Source: Corydoras sp. C115 (Eukaryota > Chordata > Actinopteri > Siluriformes > Callichthyidae). From it: a stretch of DNA of 64,000 nucleotides. The position numbers and the translations under genes were made by a program. Below the pieces are notes generated by a model, which worked only from the letters and a program-made list of their open reading frames with translations, searched no databases and was not told the DNA's origin. This document shows, piece after piece, positions 22,546 to 37,153 of this stretch; positions within the stretch are counted from its first letter, which is position 1, and each line of letters starts with the position of its first letter. The stretch is taken from positions 5,874,501 through 5,938,500 of the forward strand of contig JAFMOC010000002.1 in assembly GCA_019802505.1 (NCBI GenBank), written 5' to 3'.

Positions 22546-24659
22546 TCCTTTATTCACACATTTGCTCTGGGATACTGTCATTTTAAAACAAAAAAGTGTC
22601 CCCACTAAGCTTGAAACTGTCCAATATCAAAAGCTATGAGCTTAAATTTACAATATGAATAAATGAAACACTTGATTAACAGGTGGGTCCCAGAATTAAA
22701 GAGAACTGGTAGACTTGTGGTTCATCTGTATGCTGGCTGTATGTATTCAAATACTTTATAGTGTATATCTGAACTATAGTATTTCACTTACTCTGTAGTT
22801 CAATACATTATCCACTATGGTCTTGCTCACACAGTCCTTGAACTCAAAGAGTAGATTGCATTTGTTATTGCCAACACTAATGGGAGACAGAATTCAAATG
22901 AGAGCACTTAAAATGTCAAACATTATGTTCACAAAGTGCCTTTAAACCTCCTCTAGTTCTTTAGAGAACTAAACTTAAGAATATACAAGGAATGCTGATG
23001 AGAGGATGATGCATTGCATAATTGGACAGCTAAATGATCAGCACATTTAAGATTCTAGAATAAGATATGCATAGCAGGGGATTTAAAATCACCAGGTCAC
23101 AATCACCCTGGCAAAGTGAGTATTCATACACACAACTGATTTTGAGCCATAATGTCTTAAACACGGCAGGAATTTTTTTTTTTAAGTTTTACAAGTTGTA
23201 AAATGTATGTGAAGTCAAAACCAAATTGCCTGAACTATTGGAAACTGGTCACATATATAAAATCCAAAATTGTATTAATTTGAAAAGGTAAAGCAAGTAA
23301 GCTTTGTAACCTGCAAAACCAACTAATAAATTAATAAAGAACCTGTAATGATCTATGGATTTGCCCTTATGTTCTGGGTGTTTCACTGCCATTATTTAAT
23401 GTATTCTAGAACACTTAGATTGACATCATTACCACAAGTAAAAACGTTTTTAAAAATTCATTCATTCATTAAAGGTTCAAAGGCACTTTGTAAACATGTT
23501 GCATTAATAAAGATTTTGAGTAATCAGGTTGATTACTTAATATACATGAACATATTTTTTTAAATCTAAAATGACTTTTGCAAATCTTTCAGCCCACACA
23601 CTATTACCAACAGTTTCATTGAATAAACTATGCGGCCTTAATTCCTTCATGTAACGCAAATGTGAGTGATGTTCTTTTTTTTAAGTACCGGTACTTAATC
23701 ACTGCGAGACTTGAGATTGTTAAATTGTCTATTGTCTATAACATCTATTACTTGATGCCCAGTAATAAATTAAGCATATTAAAAAAGAAGGTAATGATTA
23801 GATAACTGCATAAACTACCAGTATATGTGTTCTAAATAAAGCAAACCCTCACACTTATAATACTCTCCAACTAAATGAATATACTCTATATTTGGACATC
23901 TGACCCTGAAATCCATATGATCTGTTGGATAGTCTATAAATGTAAAAAAAAAATGTTCAAAATGATAAGTAGGTAGATGCTTTGTTTGTGACCCAGATAC
24001 ATGAATAACACTAAGCCTTAAGCACATGAAATGATTACTGCCAGTAGGTCAAGTTACCATCTGGAATAGATAGCAAAAGGAACTAATGGTAGTTATACTG
24101 GAAACTTAAGTCGACATATGACACTAATAGGTTAGTGATGTAAATAAATTTTAGACCATATCATAAATCCTTATTTCAAATACTGAACTGAGTTAGATAT
24201 ACTGCTCACCAAATGTTAATTAATGTATAGCTAATAAATTGGGCTGTACATGTCAAAAGCAATAAAGCCAACTTCTTAAAAGGAATCAATTGTAAGGTGC
24301 ATATCTTCGGTGCACCAAATGGTCCAGTCATTGAATTTCACCTGTAAAATGCCACATTGTCTATGGTTTTTTAATAGAAAGTGCTTATTCATGGTGTATG
24401 GGACATTTGAAATTGGAATTACACATAGGTTGATTTCTGTTTTGGGCAATTTGCAATTTGTTTAACAGGATAAATCCATGTTTGAAAGAAAATCAAATAC
24501 TACAAAAGAAATGTATGCTTGCTGTTGTATAATAACTGCTTCTGATATATATTAGTTGGAGTTTGATACATAATTAAAAGATGCTTAATCCTGGTACAAA
24601 GAAAATCTATATGTGCTTTTTTTGCTATAATGCAAAAGTTTACTCAATCAAGTTGTTTA
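22546..24659. other. Intronic sequence without recognised features
   Basis: AT-rich. No repeat signature or exon recognised. Confidence 0.5.
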
Positions 24660-24950
24660 TTCGGGGTACAAGACCCTAACACTCACTGGGCATAAGGCAC
24701 GAAAAATCCCTGAACAGGTCACTAGTTTATTGCAGCAATAACACAGAGACAAACTCATTCACACATAAATAGCCACAATTTAATATCGATATTGCACTTG
24801 ATTTATGTCTTTGGACATTGAAAAACTGTACTTTCAGTGAAAACCCAGAGACACAGGAAGAATATTGCAAACTCCTCGAAAAAAGGAGTCACTGTCATCC
24901 TGCTAGGGAAACAAACCCTAGCATTTTCAGTACCCTGCTGAACATGCAAA
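24660..24950 (-). mobile_element. Old V-SINE-like copy
   Basis: On the reverse strand the order GGTCACTAGTTTATTGCAGC, ACAGAGACAAACTCATTCAC, ATGTCTTTGGACATTG, AAAACCCAGAGACACAGGAA and GCAAACTCCTC follows that of DANA/mermaid-type SINEs. High divergence marks an older subfamily than the GAAT-tailed copies. Confidence 0.6.
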
Positions 24951-27744
24951 ACCTTAAACATATTTAATGTTTATTATTCTAAATAAAGTAACCTTAGTTG
25001 TATCAACTACAGTATATCCTACTACTCCATAAAAACAACAAATCTCACAGGAACTGCATGACTAATTAATGGTTTCTTTATGCTTTACTGTATAGTGAGA
25101 CTATAGGGACTAACTAAAGTCAAGCTGAGACCCTGTTCACTTGTGCATCCCTCTGTGTATTGATTTGCGTTAAAGGAACTTCTTAATTTCCAGCCCAGGA
25201 TACACCATGCTGTTTCAAAGAAATAGATGGCCACACAACTTTCCATTTTAGGCTCACGCTAATTTGTCATGCGCCACACAACTTGCTAAAACTAAAACCC
25301 TGGCGCGCTGGCAGACTGACCCCCCAGAGTCTTTCAGGCCGGATAAGCAAAGAAATAATACACCCCTCATAGCTGAAAACGAGGAGAGATGCATTCCTGC
25401 ATAAACGAGGAGCAGGACTTCACAACAGGCTCTTGGGCTTCTTTCAGCTCCCATGCCCCAACACAGAGGACTCTCACTTTCTCACCCTCTGTTTACTCAG
25501 TTTTGAAACTCAACTGCGAACGGTTTCCGTAGATGCAGGACAAGAGCTTGAGCCAGTATGAAAGTTCAACACAATAGACCACCACTGTGTTTGCTGATCG
25601 TCTGTTTGGTTAAGAAACCTGTTAGTCCCACAGGGCTACCCAACAGTTACCAAGTATGCTTATGGTCTCTGATAAATTGCTATTATATATTCAAGACTTA
25701 CATCTGAACCAACTGGTATACACAAAATAATAAACTAAATTCTCTCTAAGCAGTGACCTTAATACAGGCTTAGGATTTAGCTCTTTTTTGTCTCTGCATG
25801 AACATCTGGTCTCCAGTGGCTCCTGTTATTCATTTCTTCTCTCTGCCTTTCTTTGCCACCTCAGAATTTGCTGCTGTAGTGAGCAGGAAACACTGCTGTA
25901 ACACTAACTCTGAATGTGTCTTCTAAGCAAAGAGTCTGTCTTGTATACCCTTTCCAAAGATAACAACATGGACCTCGGTAACACACTGAAGCATGTCAAT
26001 TCTTGGGAGCCAAATGAGACAGGCATCAGAGACAGATGATTGCTTAATTGCTTAATGAAAAAGAATAACCACATAAAGAACACATTTAATAAGGCAATTA
26101 AAATAAAGAAGTGAAAAGGCAGTGTTAGGTTTTCAATAGACTACATGTTTAGTGGTTCTGATGTGGCCACTTGAAAGTGACTTAATTATTTCCAAAGTCA
26201 CAATGCCAGTTCTGTCATTGAGAGAAGTTGAGAAAGACGAAAGGGCTGGTTTTAATTTAAAGGCATATTTCAACTATGCAAATATATCCACACTGAATCC
26301 ACGTCAGCTTATTGCATGTAGAGGAAGTCTATGACCCCACAAGTATGAGTTCATTGAGTTGTTTCTAAGTATAAATGTTATCAGAAGTATAGAGCATCAT
26401 ACTGATCGATGGTTGAGTCTTAGCTAAAAATTACTACCTCCAATTGAAATCTAGGCCCGACCAAAACCATCTCTTAGGTTCCCCTTGAAAAGGTAAACTG
26501 AGATTTCCTGGAAGCAAAGACAGTGGGGAAAACAGCATTCAGGGAAGTAATGAGAGACCTGCCATGGAAGTATGCACAGTCACACACACACACACCGCAT
26601 GACGTTTAAGCCAGGGAGCATTCTTCCTTATTTCTTTTTTCAGTAATTTTACTGAAAATGCTTGCCTTCCACTTTGCATGAAGGACAGGAATAAAGGTAC
26701 AAGGTCAAGATTCAAATGTTAAATCAGGCATGAGTAAAATAGCTAAAAGTATAAGATTGATTTACATGAAACTCTGAGGCTTTTAAACTAATAAACCTTA
26801 ATATACTTCTTTTTATTTTGCAAAATAATATTTATAAAATGTCAAGCTACAGAGTTCTAACTAGAATGAAAATAAATCTGTGCAGAGTTTACCATATTTT
26901 ATGAATTATGTTACTCATTGTGCTACTGCTAATATATGTTTTAAAGAGTATTGTAAGTCCTAAACAGATGCCTGTATGCAAGTTTCAACCCAACATTTGA
27001 AATAAAATGTTTTGATAGGATAAAAATACTGCACAGCATAGAAGCGGCGTGATACACAAACATACACAAACTGTGTAGTATTAGTATGTAGAAGGATGCT
27101 TTCTGTTTCTGCACACAAAATAAAGCTCATAAAGATATGGTTAGGGTGAGATTGGTGTGGAAGACCTTAACTGGATCCCACAAAAACCTAATCATCATCA
27201 TCCGACCTCACAATGTTCTGCGTGAATTCACACAAAAAAAAACAATCAAATAACTTCCTAGCAGATAGGTAATAGGTATCTAGTACAGGGGACATATTAC
27301 ATGTATGGATTGAATGGTTATAAAAGCTCCTGAAAGTGTAATATGAAAGTGTCCTAATACATGTGTCTATGAAGTGTATGTAAAGCAAAGCTCTACATAA
27401 AACAGGTAGAGTTAGCATTTGTGTGAGTTCAAAATGTTTAACTTAAGCAAATGTTCCAAGTGGTGGAAGCCAGACAAACTGCTTGACAAACTGCTTTTTT
27501 AAGCTGTTTACATATGCTTATAAAAGAGCTCAGCTAAAACAAATGGGGCATTTTGCATCACGAATGATTGAAATTCAGCTTTAAACTTACCAGCTGTTTC
27601 TGAATATGACACATATGAAATAACCATCAAAATAAAGCAGGCACACCGGGGTAAATGTTTTGAAGACTGCAATAAATGGATTGACAAAAAGAAAACAAAT
27701 CTTTAAGTACATTTTAAGCTTTTGCTCTATAACAAGTTGACCTG
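24951..27744. other. Intronic sequence; short CA repeat
   Basis: It holds an 18-bp CA run (26580-26595). A strong acceptor-like site (TTTCTCACCCTCTGTTTACT followed by CAG) ends at about 25500 on the plus strand. No matching exon was accepted because the frame closes after 18 codons and the known gene lies on the other strand. Confidence 0.45.
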
Positions 27745-28290
27745 TTCAGCTTTCAGGCAGTCTCCAAAAATAATTGATCTCTTTTTCTATTAGGACTGAT
27801 GTCAGAAGCAGCTGGCTCAGTCTTGAACTTCTCGGTTTTGCTCCACAATGACAAGGCCTCGGGCACTGGCATTCATTTAACATGAGTGATTCTATTGATT
27901 GGCGCTGCTGACTATGCTTTTTCTTAAACACAGAGAGAATAAGAAAAGCATACATATAGAAGAAAGAGTAAACAAGAAAAGGCGCAAGTGTCTACTGGAT
28001 ATGAAATTGGGTCATAGGCCAATCAATCAAGGAGCTGACAGGAGGTGGGCGACCTCCCATGTGCTGTTGGGTAAAAGGGATTGCAAGGGTCAGTGTGGAG
28101 TGACAGCACCTCTCAGCTGGCACAATGAAAAGAACATTCAACTCCCAGAACCAAAAACTCAAAGAGTGAACAACACACCAAAGGCCTTTCATAAAGCCTC
28201 ATACCCCTGGCCATGTACCCATAGCCTCAAAACCGACCTCAAAGAGTCCTGGGCTATGGTCCAGAACCCCTAGTGGGAGTGTGTATGAGA
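27745..28290. other. Unassigned, less AT-rich block with a 124-codon open frame
   Basis: The sequence is of more even composition than its flanks. The plus frame 27899-28273 starts at a methionine and encodes a basic 124-residue product with no domain, signal peptide or membrane segment that I can see. Conserved non-coding sequence is as likely as coding. Confidence 0.25.

Positions 28291-29799
<1,509 letters not shown>

Positions 29800-29860
<61 letters not shown>
29800..29860. repeat. (CA)n microsatellite, about 60 bp
   Basis: Pure CA run. Confidence 0.97.
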
Positions 29861-29863
<3 letters not shown>

Positions 29864-31442
29864 GTATGAGCGTACAGCTGTTTTCTTGTATTGTAAATAA
29901 TTTACGAAATCTTCTTTTCTCTTAAAAGCGATTTAGACAAACCTTAATTATAACTACTGCATGCTGTTGTCACACTGAAATCTGAGATTTAAAAGTGACA
30001 GTACATTCAAGCAGACATAGTTTTGATTAGAATAGACAGAGTATATATCTTACTCTTTCCCCTATGTCAGCTCTTCCTCTGCTGCATCCCACCATCCCAT
30101 GCATCAAAAAGGGAAGAACAATAGTAAGAACAGTCTGTGTTAACAATGTATGGGGAAAAAATACTATTTAAAGGTATGGCACTAAAATTGGCTAGAAATA
30201 TGCAATTAAATGCATAATTGAAAAAGTACACATATTTTTTCCTCTAACGAGTCACATAAAATGTGCTTGCACTGTTTACTGGCACAAATGTTACAGGCTC
30301 ATATAATCATGGGGCCATAACAGACACTATGCAGTTTGTGTGGCTTTGAAATGAAAACAATATGAATTGGCTAAACAATGAAAATAAACAAAATAGTCAG
30401 CATTATAAAGCAATTGTTTAGAAAAGTATGTTTTTGCATTGGTTTGTTCATTGCTCAGCAATGTTTGTATTATTTTAGCCACACAATCTGATGTAATTTC
30501 TGTTGGTTTAATAAACAGCATTTTAGTCCTTCTTTAAAGAAAACTGCAAAGTGAACTGCCATTCAAAAATGTCAAAGATAAATAAAAGAAAAACATCTGT
30601 AATTATCGTAAGCACATGGTTAGTACTCATTTATGTACTGCTTTTTGACATGTTATTTTGTTGCTTGTTGTAGTAATGCAAAAGATGTTATAAGTCATTT
30701 GAACATAACAGATTCTAGAAACTTTATGACTGCAAAGAAAGTTTTAGAATCTTAATTACATAGGACTTGTTATAGGATGACACAATACGTCAAATAAAAT
30801 AAAATAATAATAATAAAAACCAAATAAAAGAATCAAATTCATTCAAATACTCATAATAGAAAGAATGCATTAACACCTCATGACATGTACAACACTAGGG
30901 GGGCCCTTGTTTAGTTTAGGCTATCCAGACTCTAGCGTGAGCCTTAGCAACATAGCACACATCATTCCTTTAATGCAGGGCAGCCAGGAAACTTATGGAA
31001 ACATGTTTAATTACAAATTATAAGTTATTTACTAATGATGACTAGAAACATAAAACCTAATAAAGTTTATTATTATAATATATGCAGTATATTTCTGTGA
31101 TTGCATTATATGTGTTAGACCTGTACAAAGCACATTTAATTAGTACAAATAATAACATGCAGGAATAACGCGTGGTTTTAAAATAAGGCTTAAGAAAGTT
31201 ATTAGAAAACAAATTAAAATAAAAAATGACTTTGTCCACAATGCATTACTTTTTATTTATTTCCAACTGAATTTCATAGAACTGTTTTCTAGACCCCAGT
31301 CTTATAATAACACTGGTAATGTGAGGTGGGAGAGGTGTGAATGAGTTCTGAAAAAAGTTTAACCTGATGCAAATGAAAAGCAAAGTGATGTGGCGTCAAG
31401 TGTGAATGCTGGTTAAAAATGGCTAGCATGGTTAGTAGATAG
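29861..31442. other. Intronic sequence without recognised features
   Basis: Very AT-rich. Nothing recognised. Confidence 0.5.
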
Positions 31443-31572
31443 TAGATTAAATTAGATTAGATTCAACTTTATTGTCATTGTGCCGAGTACCATTACAGGG
31501 TCAATGAAATGTAGTTAGCATCTAACCCGAAGTGCAATATATACATTATTTACATAAAGTGCATCAAGCATT
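31443..31572 (-). mobile_element. LINE 3' UTR terminus (L2-like), heavily 5'-truncated
   Basis: On the minus strand it ends with CAATGACAATAAAGTTGAATC and a repeated TAATCTA-type tail. This terminal unit is widespread in teleost genomes at the 3' end of L2-like LINEs, from memory. The AATAAA within it would serve as poly(A) signal. Same class as 19745-19990 by inference. Confidence 0.6.
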
Positions 31573-32071
31573 AGATGAAAGTTCTTTAGATGATCACCAG
31601 GATTAGACGCTATTTTAAAGTAAGAATCAACAGCACACTTTGCTATCCCATGATTCAATTGGAGCTGAATTATGCTTTCAAGATGAGAAATAGACGGGTA
31701 TTTAGGTGTTTTAAGTTTAAATAAGACACAACCACAAAAAAATAGACACCATTACAGTCTTTATGGCAATTACTTCAAAAGACATAAGTAATTTGGCATA
31801 TTTTGCAAATGTTGTTTAAATACTACATACTTGCTCATTCATGAAGCCTGCTTTACAGTTTAAACAGTGCTTACAAGATGAACACATGTATGTAAGATGT
31901 ATGTACAGTTTAGTAGACAATTTTGGATGCAGCATTACATTCTGCATTTTAGATAAAAAAAAAGAGTAGTTTTCATTTCCAAGTGTGGACAAAACTTTTA
32001 AAGGTATTTTTGGAAATTTAAAAATACAAAGATACAAGAAGTTATTTAAGATGGGTGATTGTAACCTACAC
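31573..32071. other. Intronic sequence without recognised features
   Basis: Nothing recognised. Confidence 0.5.
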
Positions 32072-32550
32072 TATACAGACAAAAGTATTGGGACACCTAC
32101 AAGTTAAACTTGTAATTTGGTATCAAATGTATTAACTTATCAAGGAAGGATATTTTTAGATTTTGGAGTATGTTTAGAATTAGGGCTGGGCAACGCATCG
32201 AATATGTTGATGTAATTGATTATGAAACTACGTCAATTTGCATGACTTGTGTGTACACGTCCACAAAATGTTTTCATATCGCATTCAGATTAATTTGAAT
32301 GTCTGCGCTTTTATATACTCAACACAAATATATAGTTAACATATATAGTCCATAAATTGTCATATCATATATGCCTCAAAGTACAGTCAGTTGTTTTGTT
32401 TTTTTTCACCAAGAATTCATTACCTGGTGATTTGATAAATTTAAGTAAAAAATTTGAGAAAAAAAAAGATACGTCCAGTATGTTTGATAAGACATTTCAG
32501 TAATAGAAATTGATTTTAAAATATTCCACTATCATTCTAATGTGCTTTAT

Positions 32551-32870
32551 ATTCATTCATTCATTATCTTCCGCTTTATCCTATATTAGGGTCGCAGGGG
32601 GGTTCCCCATGCCCATCCAGGGGAGAACGTTTCGGGTGCTGGGCAGATACACCCAGGACAGGGTGCCAATCTATCGCTGGACACACACTCACGCACACAT
32701 ACACACTCTATATGGGGCAATTTGGAGAACTCAATTGACTTGATCCATGTTTTTGGACTGTGGGAGGAAACTGGAGAACCCGGAGGAAACCCACGCGGAC
32801 ACGGGGAGAACATGGAAACTCCACCCAGATGGGGATTCGAACGTGCCAACCACTAAGCCACCCTGACGCC
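32551..32870 (-). mobile_element. V-SINE, near full length, nested in the hAT element
   Basis: Reverse-strand copy with TGTGCTTTAT (possibly extended by ATT) duplicated at 32541-32550 and 32871-32880. The head lacks about 25 bp between the B box and the A box (GGGGATTCGAACGTGCCAACC). Confidence 0.9.
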
Positions 32871-33069
32871 TGTGCTTTATATTATACTTGTAATATTTAA
32901 TATATTGTGGCTGAGATTTTATGTTTGATAAAGCTATTAATGCTAAAGCATTTTTGTGTTTCAATAGTGCCCTTAAGAGCACTGTGTTTGATTAAAAAAA
33001 ATATTTTAGCGTTAAATGATTTTATCTTTCATTATTTAGTTATCTTAATTATAAACACAATCACATTAG

Positions 33070-33525
33070 TGTCACAGGTGCCTATTGCACCTGTCCCTCG
33101 TTTGTGTCCTTAATGGTTTCTGTTGGGTGATTGGTTTGTTTTGTTCACGTGTTTAGTTCCTTTTGTATTTATTCTGAGTTTTCCTTCCCTTTGTCGCACG
33201 TCTTTATTTTGTGGTTGTAAACCCGATGTTACTTTGTTTCGTTTGTTCCCCCTTTCTGTTGGTGTCCCGTCACCAATTTTTATTAAATTTACATTTTGGC
33301 TTTTATCCCGGTGTCTGGACTCTCCTTCCGCGTTCAACCACGGTACGGCGCTGCGCACCTTCTCCGCGTGGGTCGTATACCGTGGGAGCGTTCGCCGTGG
33401 ACCGACGCATGTATTTTTCCCCGCGTGGTCGGTACCCGGGAGCGCTCATCAAGGCGCGAGCGGCTGAACGCAATACCTCCGCGTTAGCCGCCCTCCTCCC
33501 GGGGAAGAACGGACAGTTGGTGACA
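33070..33525 (+). mobile_element. Solo LTR nested in the hAT element
   Basis: 456 bp starting TGTCAC and ending GTGACA, flanked by the 5-bp duplication ATTAG (33065-33069 and 33526-33530). There is an ATTAAA poly(A)-like signal near 33283 and a CpG-rich 3' third (33320-33515). These are classic LTR properties. The internal retrotransposon was lost, presumably by LTR-LTR recombination. Gypsy-like by duplication length, but ERV cannot be excluded. Three overlapping open frames here are not genes. Confidence 0.85.
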
Positions 33526-33970
33526 ATTAGAATATATATATTTTTAGATTAATCGACTAATCGAAAAAAGGAATCGTTAGATTAAACGTTAGAAAAATGG
33601 TGCAGCCCTATTTAGAATATTGTCCATTCATTCAGCCAAGCATTTCTGAGATTAGACACTGATGACAAGAAGGCTCACATGGCTAGCAATCGCTTTTCTG
33701 GTTCATCACCATATGATAGGGTTGAGATCAGGACTCTATGTGTTAAATCTAGCTCTTCTACACAAGTCTCACCCAATCATGTCTTTATAGACCTTGCTTT
33801 TTTGCACCATGCATAGTCATGCTGTGACTGAACAGGACAATCCTTAGACTTTACCAAACAAAAGCATACAATTAAAAAATGATTTTACATACTTGTGGCA
33901 ATGACTCTGAATAAAACACCTGAATTCAATAATTAAAATGAATGTCTCAATACTTTTGTCCATATTGTGT

Positions 33971-35081
33971 GGGGATTTCAAAGCGTCCTTCCCTATTTCT
34001 CTTCTACAAAGAAGCCTTCTCTGATTCAATTGTTGATTGAGGTATTTCCTTTAGGTAAGTAGCCAGGAGCAGAGTAGACAATCTGCTTTCTGTTTGACCT
34101 AACACGCATGCCCAGGATTCATGAACTGTGATATGAAATGTGTTTTCAGACCAGTGCTCACGTAATAAGAGACATCCATTTACAGAGATCTATTTATGAC
34201 TGCTCCTAATGATGGCATGAAGATAGCAAAATGATGACCACTGCAGTCAATCTTGGGCTATTTTACAAAAAAAAATGTAAGAATGAATGAAGGCTCTATT
34301 TTTCTTACTATTAAAAAGGTCTTCATTAACATGTTCTAGAGTCTAGGGGACTCTAGGGCACACTAAAAACACTAGATTAGCTTTCAATGCAATCTGTGCC
34401 CTTAAATAGATAGCCAAATCTGCTAGAACCTTTGAGAAATTAAGCTAAGTCAATCGCCAATGTACATAGAAGACAATCCATCAAGACCACTACAAATAAA
34501 TACTCATTAAACTGAAACTAGATCCAGTTCATTAGATACCGATTAACCCCAATGTATAGGAATCCAACAGTGTCATTGTATGACAGAATGAGAGCATGAT
34601 TAAAATGGATGATTTTTAATGTTTTGAAAACAAAGTAAAGATTTGAATTTGGCAGTGGTTATAAGATGGAAATATCTGCCTCTGACAATAAGAGTTTGAT
34701 TTGAAACGACACCAAGGTTTTCATGTGTTTTGACATATGGGGTTGTTTGACCAAGCTAGGAAACATGAGGGTGAGAGGGAGAGTGGTAACTTTTTTCTAA
34801 ATAAACACAATGAACTGCTGCTCTATTGCTGGTTTATACTGAGAAGTGATGGGTTTTATGTTCAATGCGAAAATAATTGCAGAACAATAAAGCCACAAAA
34901 AGCCAGGCTTTTCATTGTGACCGGAATTTGTTGTTTTAAACATGTTTATACCAGTTTATGCTGGGGGCCTTCCTGTCTCTAGCTACATTCAAAGTTTTAG
35001 CATACAGCATAGAGCTTAGCAGTTTTGTCTGCCATAAATATCAATAGCCAACAGAAAATCCTCAAAACTATATACCATTTA
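33971..35081. other. Intronic sequence without recognised features
   Basis: Nothing recognised. The frame at 34737-34982 has no recognisable domain. Confidence 0.5.
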
Positions 35082-35355
35082 CGGTGGCTTGGCTCTCAGC
35101 GCTAGGGATTCCCAGTTTGAATCCCCTTTTGGGTGGAGTTTCCATGTTCTCCCCGTGTCCACGTGGGTTTCCTACGGGTTCACCAGTTTCCTCCCACAGT
35201 CCAAAAACATGGATCAAGGTAATTTGAATTCTACAAATGTATCTGCCCAGTGCCCGAAACGTTCTCCCCTGGATGGGCATGGGGGAAACCCCCCCCCCAT
35301 CCCCCCCCCCCCCCGACCCTAGTAGAGGAGAATGCGGAAGATAATGGATGGATGG
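35082..35355 (+). mobile_element. V-SINE with several deletions and a long C run
   Basis: ACGGTGGCTTGG joins directly to CTCTCAGCGCTAGGG, losing part of the A-box side. A second deletion removes the GTGT/CCCAGCGATAG part (ATTCTACAAATGTATCTGCC). C10-AT-C14 (35289-35314) stands at the family's C-run site. No target duplication is seen. Confidence 0.87.
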
Positions 35356-36939
35356 AAACAGTCACGCTATTTTAATAACAAAGACCTATTCATGTTTTCA
35401 TTATAATGTCCTTTCTTTACTTGATGACAATTAATGGCAAACCGTAAATATTCTATATGCCCTAAACCTTTTATTATTGTCATATCACTGAGCTATTAGA
35501 GTTTAAAATGTGGCTTATCTTGAAGTACTACAAGGTGTTTATGAGTGTTTTTTTTCTTATTTTAAGGTATTTCAATGATGACTCAAAAGGGTTATTAAGA
35601 CAGGGGATAGTGCTTTGAAAAAGCAAGGTTCCACATTTATTTCTTATCAGCTTTTGAATTGTGGCTAACATAAGAGAAAAGCAGAGTGAGAGGAAGAGAG
35701 GATGCAGAGTGAAAGTAACATGTCTACGAAACTGAAGTGCATTGAGAATTGTCCAGTCATATTAATAAAAAAAACATAAAATTAATAGCAGTTGACAAGC
35801 AGAAAATGAGTGATATGGAGCTGCATCCTGTGAAAATTCCTGATGGAGAGCAGTCTCAGGTCAGGTGTTGGCAAACGATCCGGCAATAACATCAACTGAA
35901 AATCCAATGATTGAAACAACCTTTTAAATTTAGGTTACGCAAAGATATATAATAAATACATTTTTTAATAAACAACATTTCCAAAACATGTGATAGATCT
36001 CTGTGAGACCTATTCACTAACCAAAAGTCTTATATCTATGCCTGTGAATATGAAATAACTATCTCAATTACAACTATAAATGAGACACCTAATTGCTTTA
36101 CTTAAACCAGAGTTTGGTCACTTCACTGCCTCTTCAAAAATGGAGCATGGGGAGAATCTACAGGCTCATTAGTATATCAAGGTTGTAATTTGTTCCTGAG
36201 ATTATTCAAGTGATTCAAATACAATGGTTGTGCAGATTAAGGATGTCTCTTAGACGTCATTCTCATGGAGAGAGTGGGGCCTCATCTCCATTCGGAGCCA
36301 CTATTCTTTTTTTTCATTAACTTAACAAAGATTAACAAAGGTGTCCCAGTCCTCTCCCACTCAGGTTACTAGATGAACTCTTTAAATGTCCAGGAGGGCC
36401 ACATAAGTGTTGGGCACCCGAAAGATATTTACAGGTATATTAGAATCACAGTCCACAACAACTAATTTATTTAAAAAGTAGGGCAAACACACTCAAAGGC
36501 CTCTTCATTAAAAAACTACTTTTGAAAGATTTCATATCTAAATGGCTAAAATTTATGTAAATGAGTAATATGAACACTGCATGACTCACTAAATTCAGCA
36601 TTCTCTTTAATAATTAAATTACATCTTTTTCCCTTTCATTTAATCCATTTGAATGTACATTAAGCTATTGCTAGTGCTAAACATATACCTGGATAGATAT
36701 AAAACTTGCTGAAAGAATAGTAACACTAATCTGTAAACAGATTTGCACCAATTTCTGTCATATAGCCCTTCTGGGTACTATATCCAACACATCTATAAGA
36801 AGAAAATATAACAACACATTAGGTTCATTACTTGAGCTCTGAAAGTCTACTTAGAAGATTTATATTATTTCTTCTTTATCGTGTGTTAATTTTGTTGTTT
36901 TATCATCTATTATCATTATAATTAGCTTTAAAAAAAGTT
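35356..36939. other. Intronic sequence without recognised features
   Basis: Nothing recognised. Confidence 0.5.
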
Positions 36940-37080
36940 TGATGGCACAATAGCATTCCTGGTTTGATCCCTGGTTGGGCTAGGTGATTTCCTTTGCATG
37001 TAATGAGGAGAGATAACAATATACAAGAAGGTGAACTGGTTACCTTAAATTGCCCCTAGGTGTGAATGTGTCCATAAATG
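36940..37080 (+). mobile_element. Old V-SINE-like fragment
   Basis: GTTTGATCCCTGGTTGGGC followed by AACTGGTTACCTTAAATTGC and CCTAGGTGTGAATGTGTCC matches the B box and middle part of DANA-type SINEs, diverged and with the core deleted. Confidence 0.5.
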
Positions 37081-37153
37081 GTTGTATTAATTAACTGGAG
37101 ATACCAAATTGATCATACTGTAAGTGAAAATGTTTGTGTAAATGTGTTTGTAT

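Larger units (their letters stand above)
32181..33610. mobile_element. Non-autonomous hAT element with 8-bp target duplication
   Basis: The ends TAGGGCTGGGC and (reverse complement of the right end) TAGGGCTGCACC are hAT-type inverted termini. TTTAGAAT is duplicated on both sides (32173-32180 and 33611-33618), the 8-bp length typical of hAT. It spans 1430 bp, of which about 640 bp remain after removing the SINE and LTR inserted inside. No transposase frame is visible. Confidence 0.85.
32072..33970 (-). mobile_element. Short Tc1-like element, split by a hAT insertion
   Basis: The left terminus TACAGACAAAAGTATTGGGA and the right terminus (reverse complement AATATGGACAAAAGTATTGAGA) form imperfect inverted repeats next to TA. 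Between them, 33619-33790 matches the antisense of Tc1-like transposase (GGTTGAGATCAGGACTCT, CCAATCATGTCTTTATAGAC), after which the middle of the gene is missing. Without the inserted hAT element it is only about 460 bp, so it is a deletion derivative. It is interrupted between 32180 and 33611. Confidence 0.8.

Noticed and set aside
25450..25570. Strong plus-strand splice acceptor followed by an 18-codon open frame
   Set aside because: The frame ends at TGA without a good donor, no family resemblance is seen, and the known gene is on the minus strand. Pyrimidine-rich acceptor-like sites are common in introns.
27899..28273. 124-codon frame as a protein-coding gene
   Set aside because: No domain, no splice structure and no similarity I can recall; kept only as an unassigned block.
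33123..33552. Three overlapping frames of 63-114 codons in a GC-rich stretch
   Set aside because: They lie inside the solo LTR, whose CpG-rich end simply lacks stop codons.
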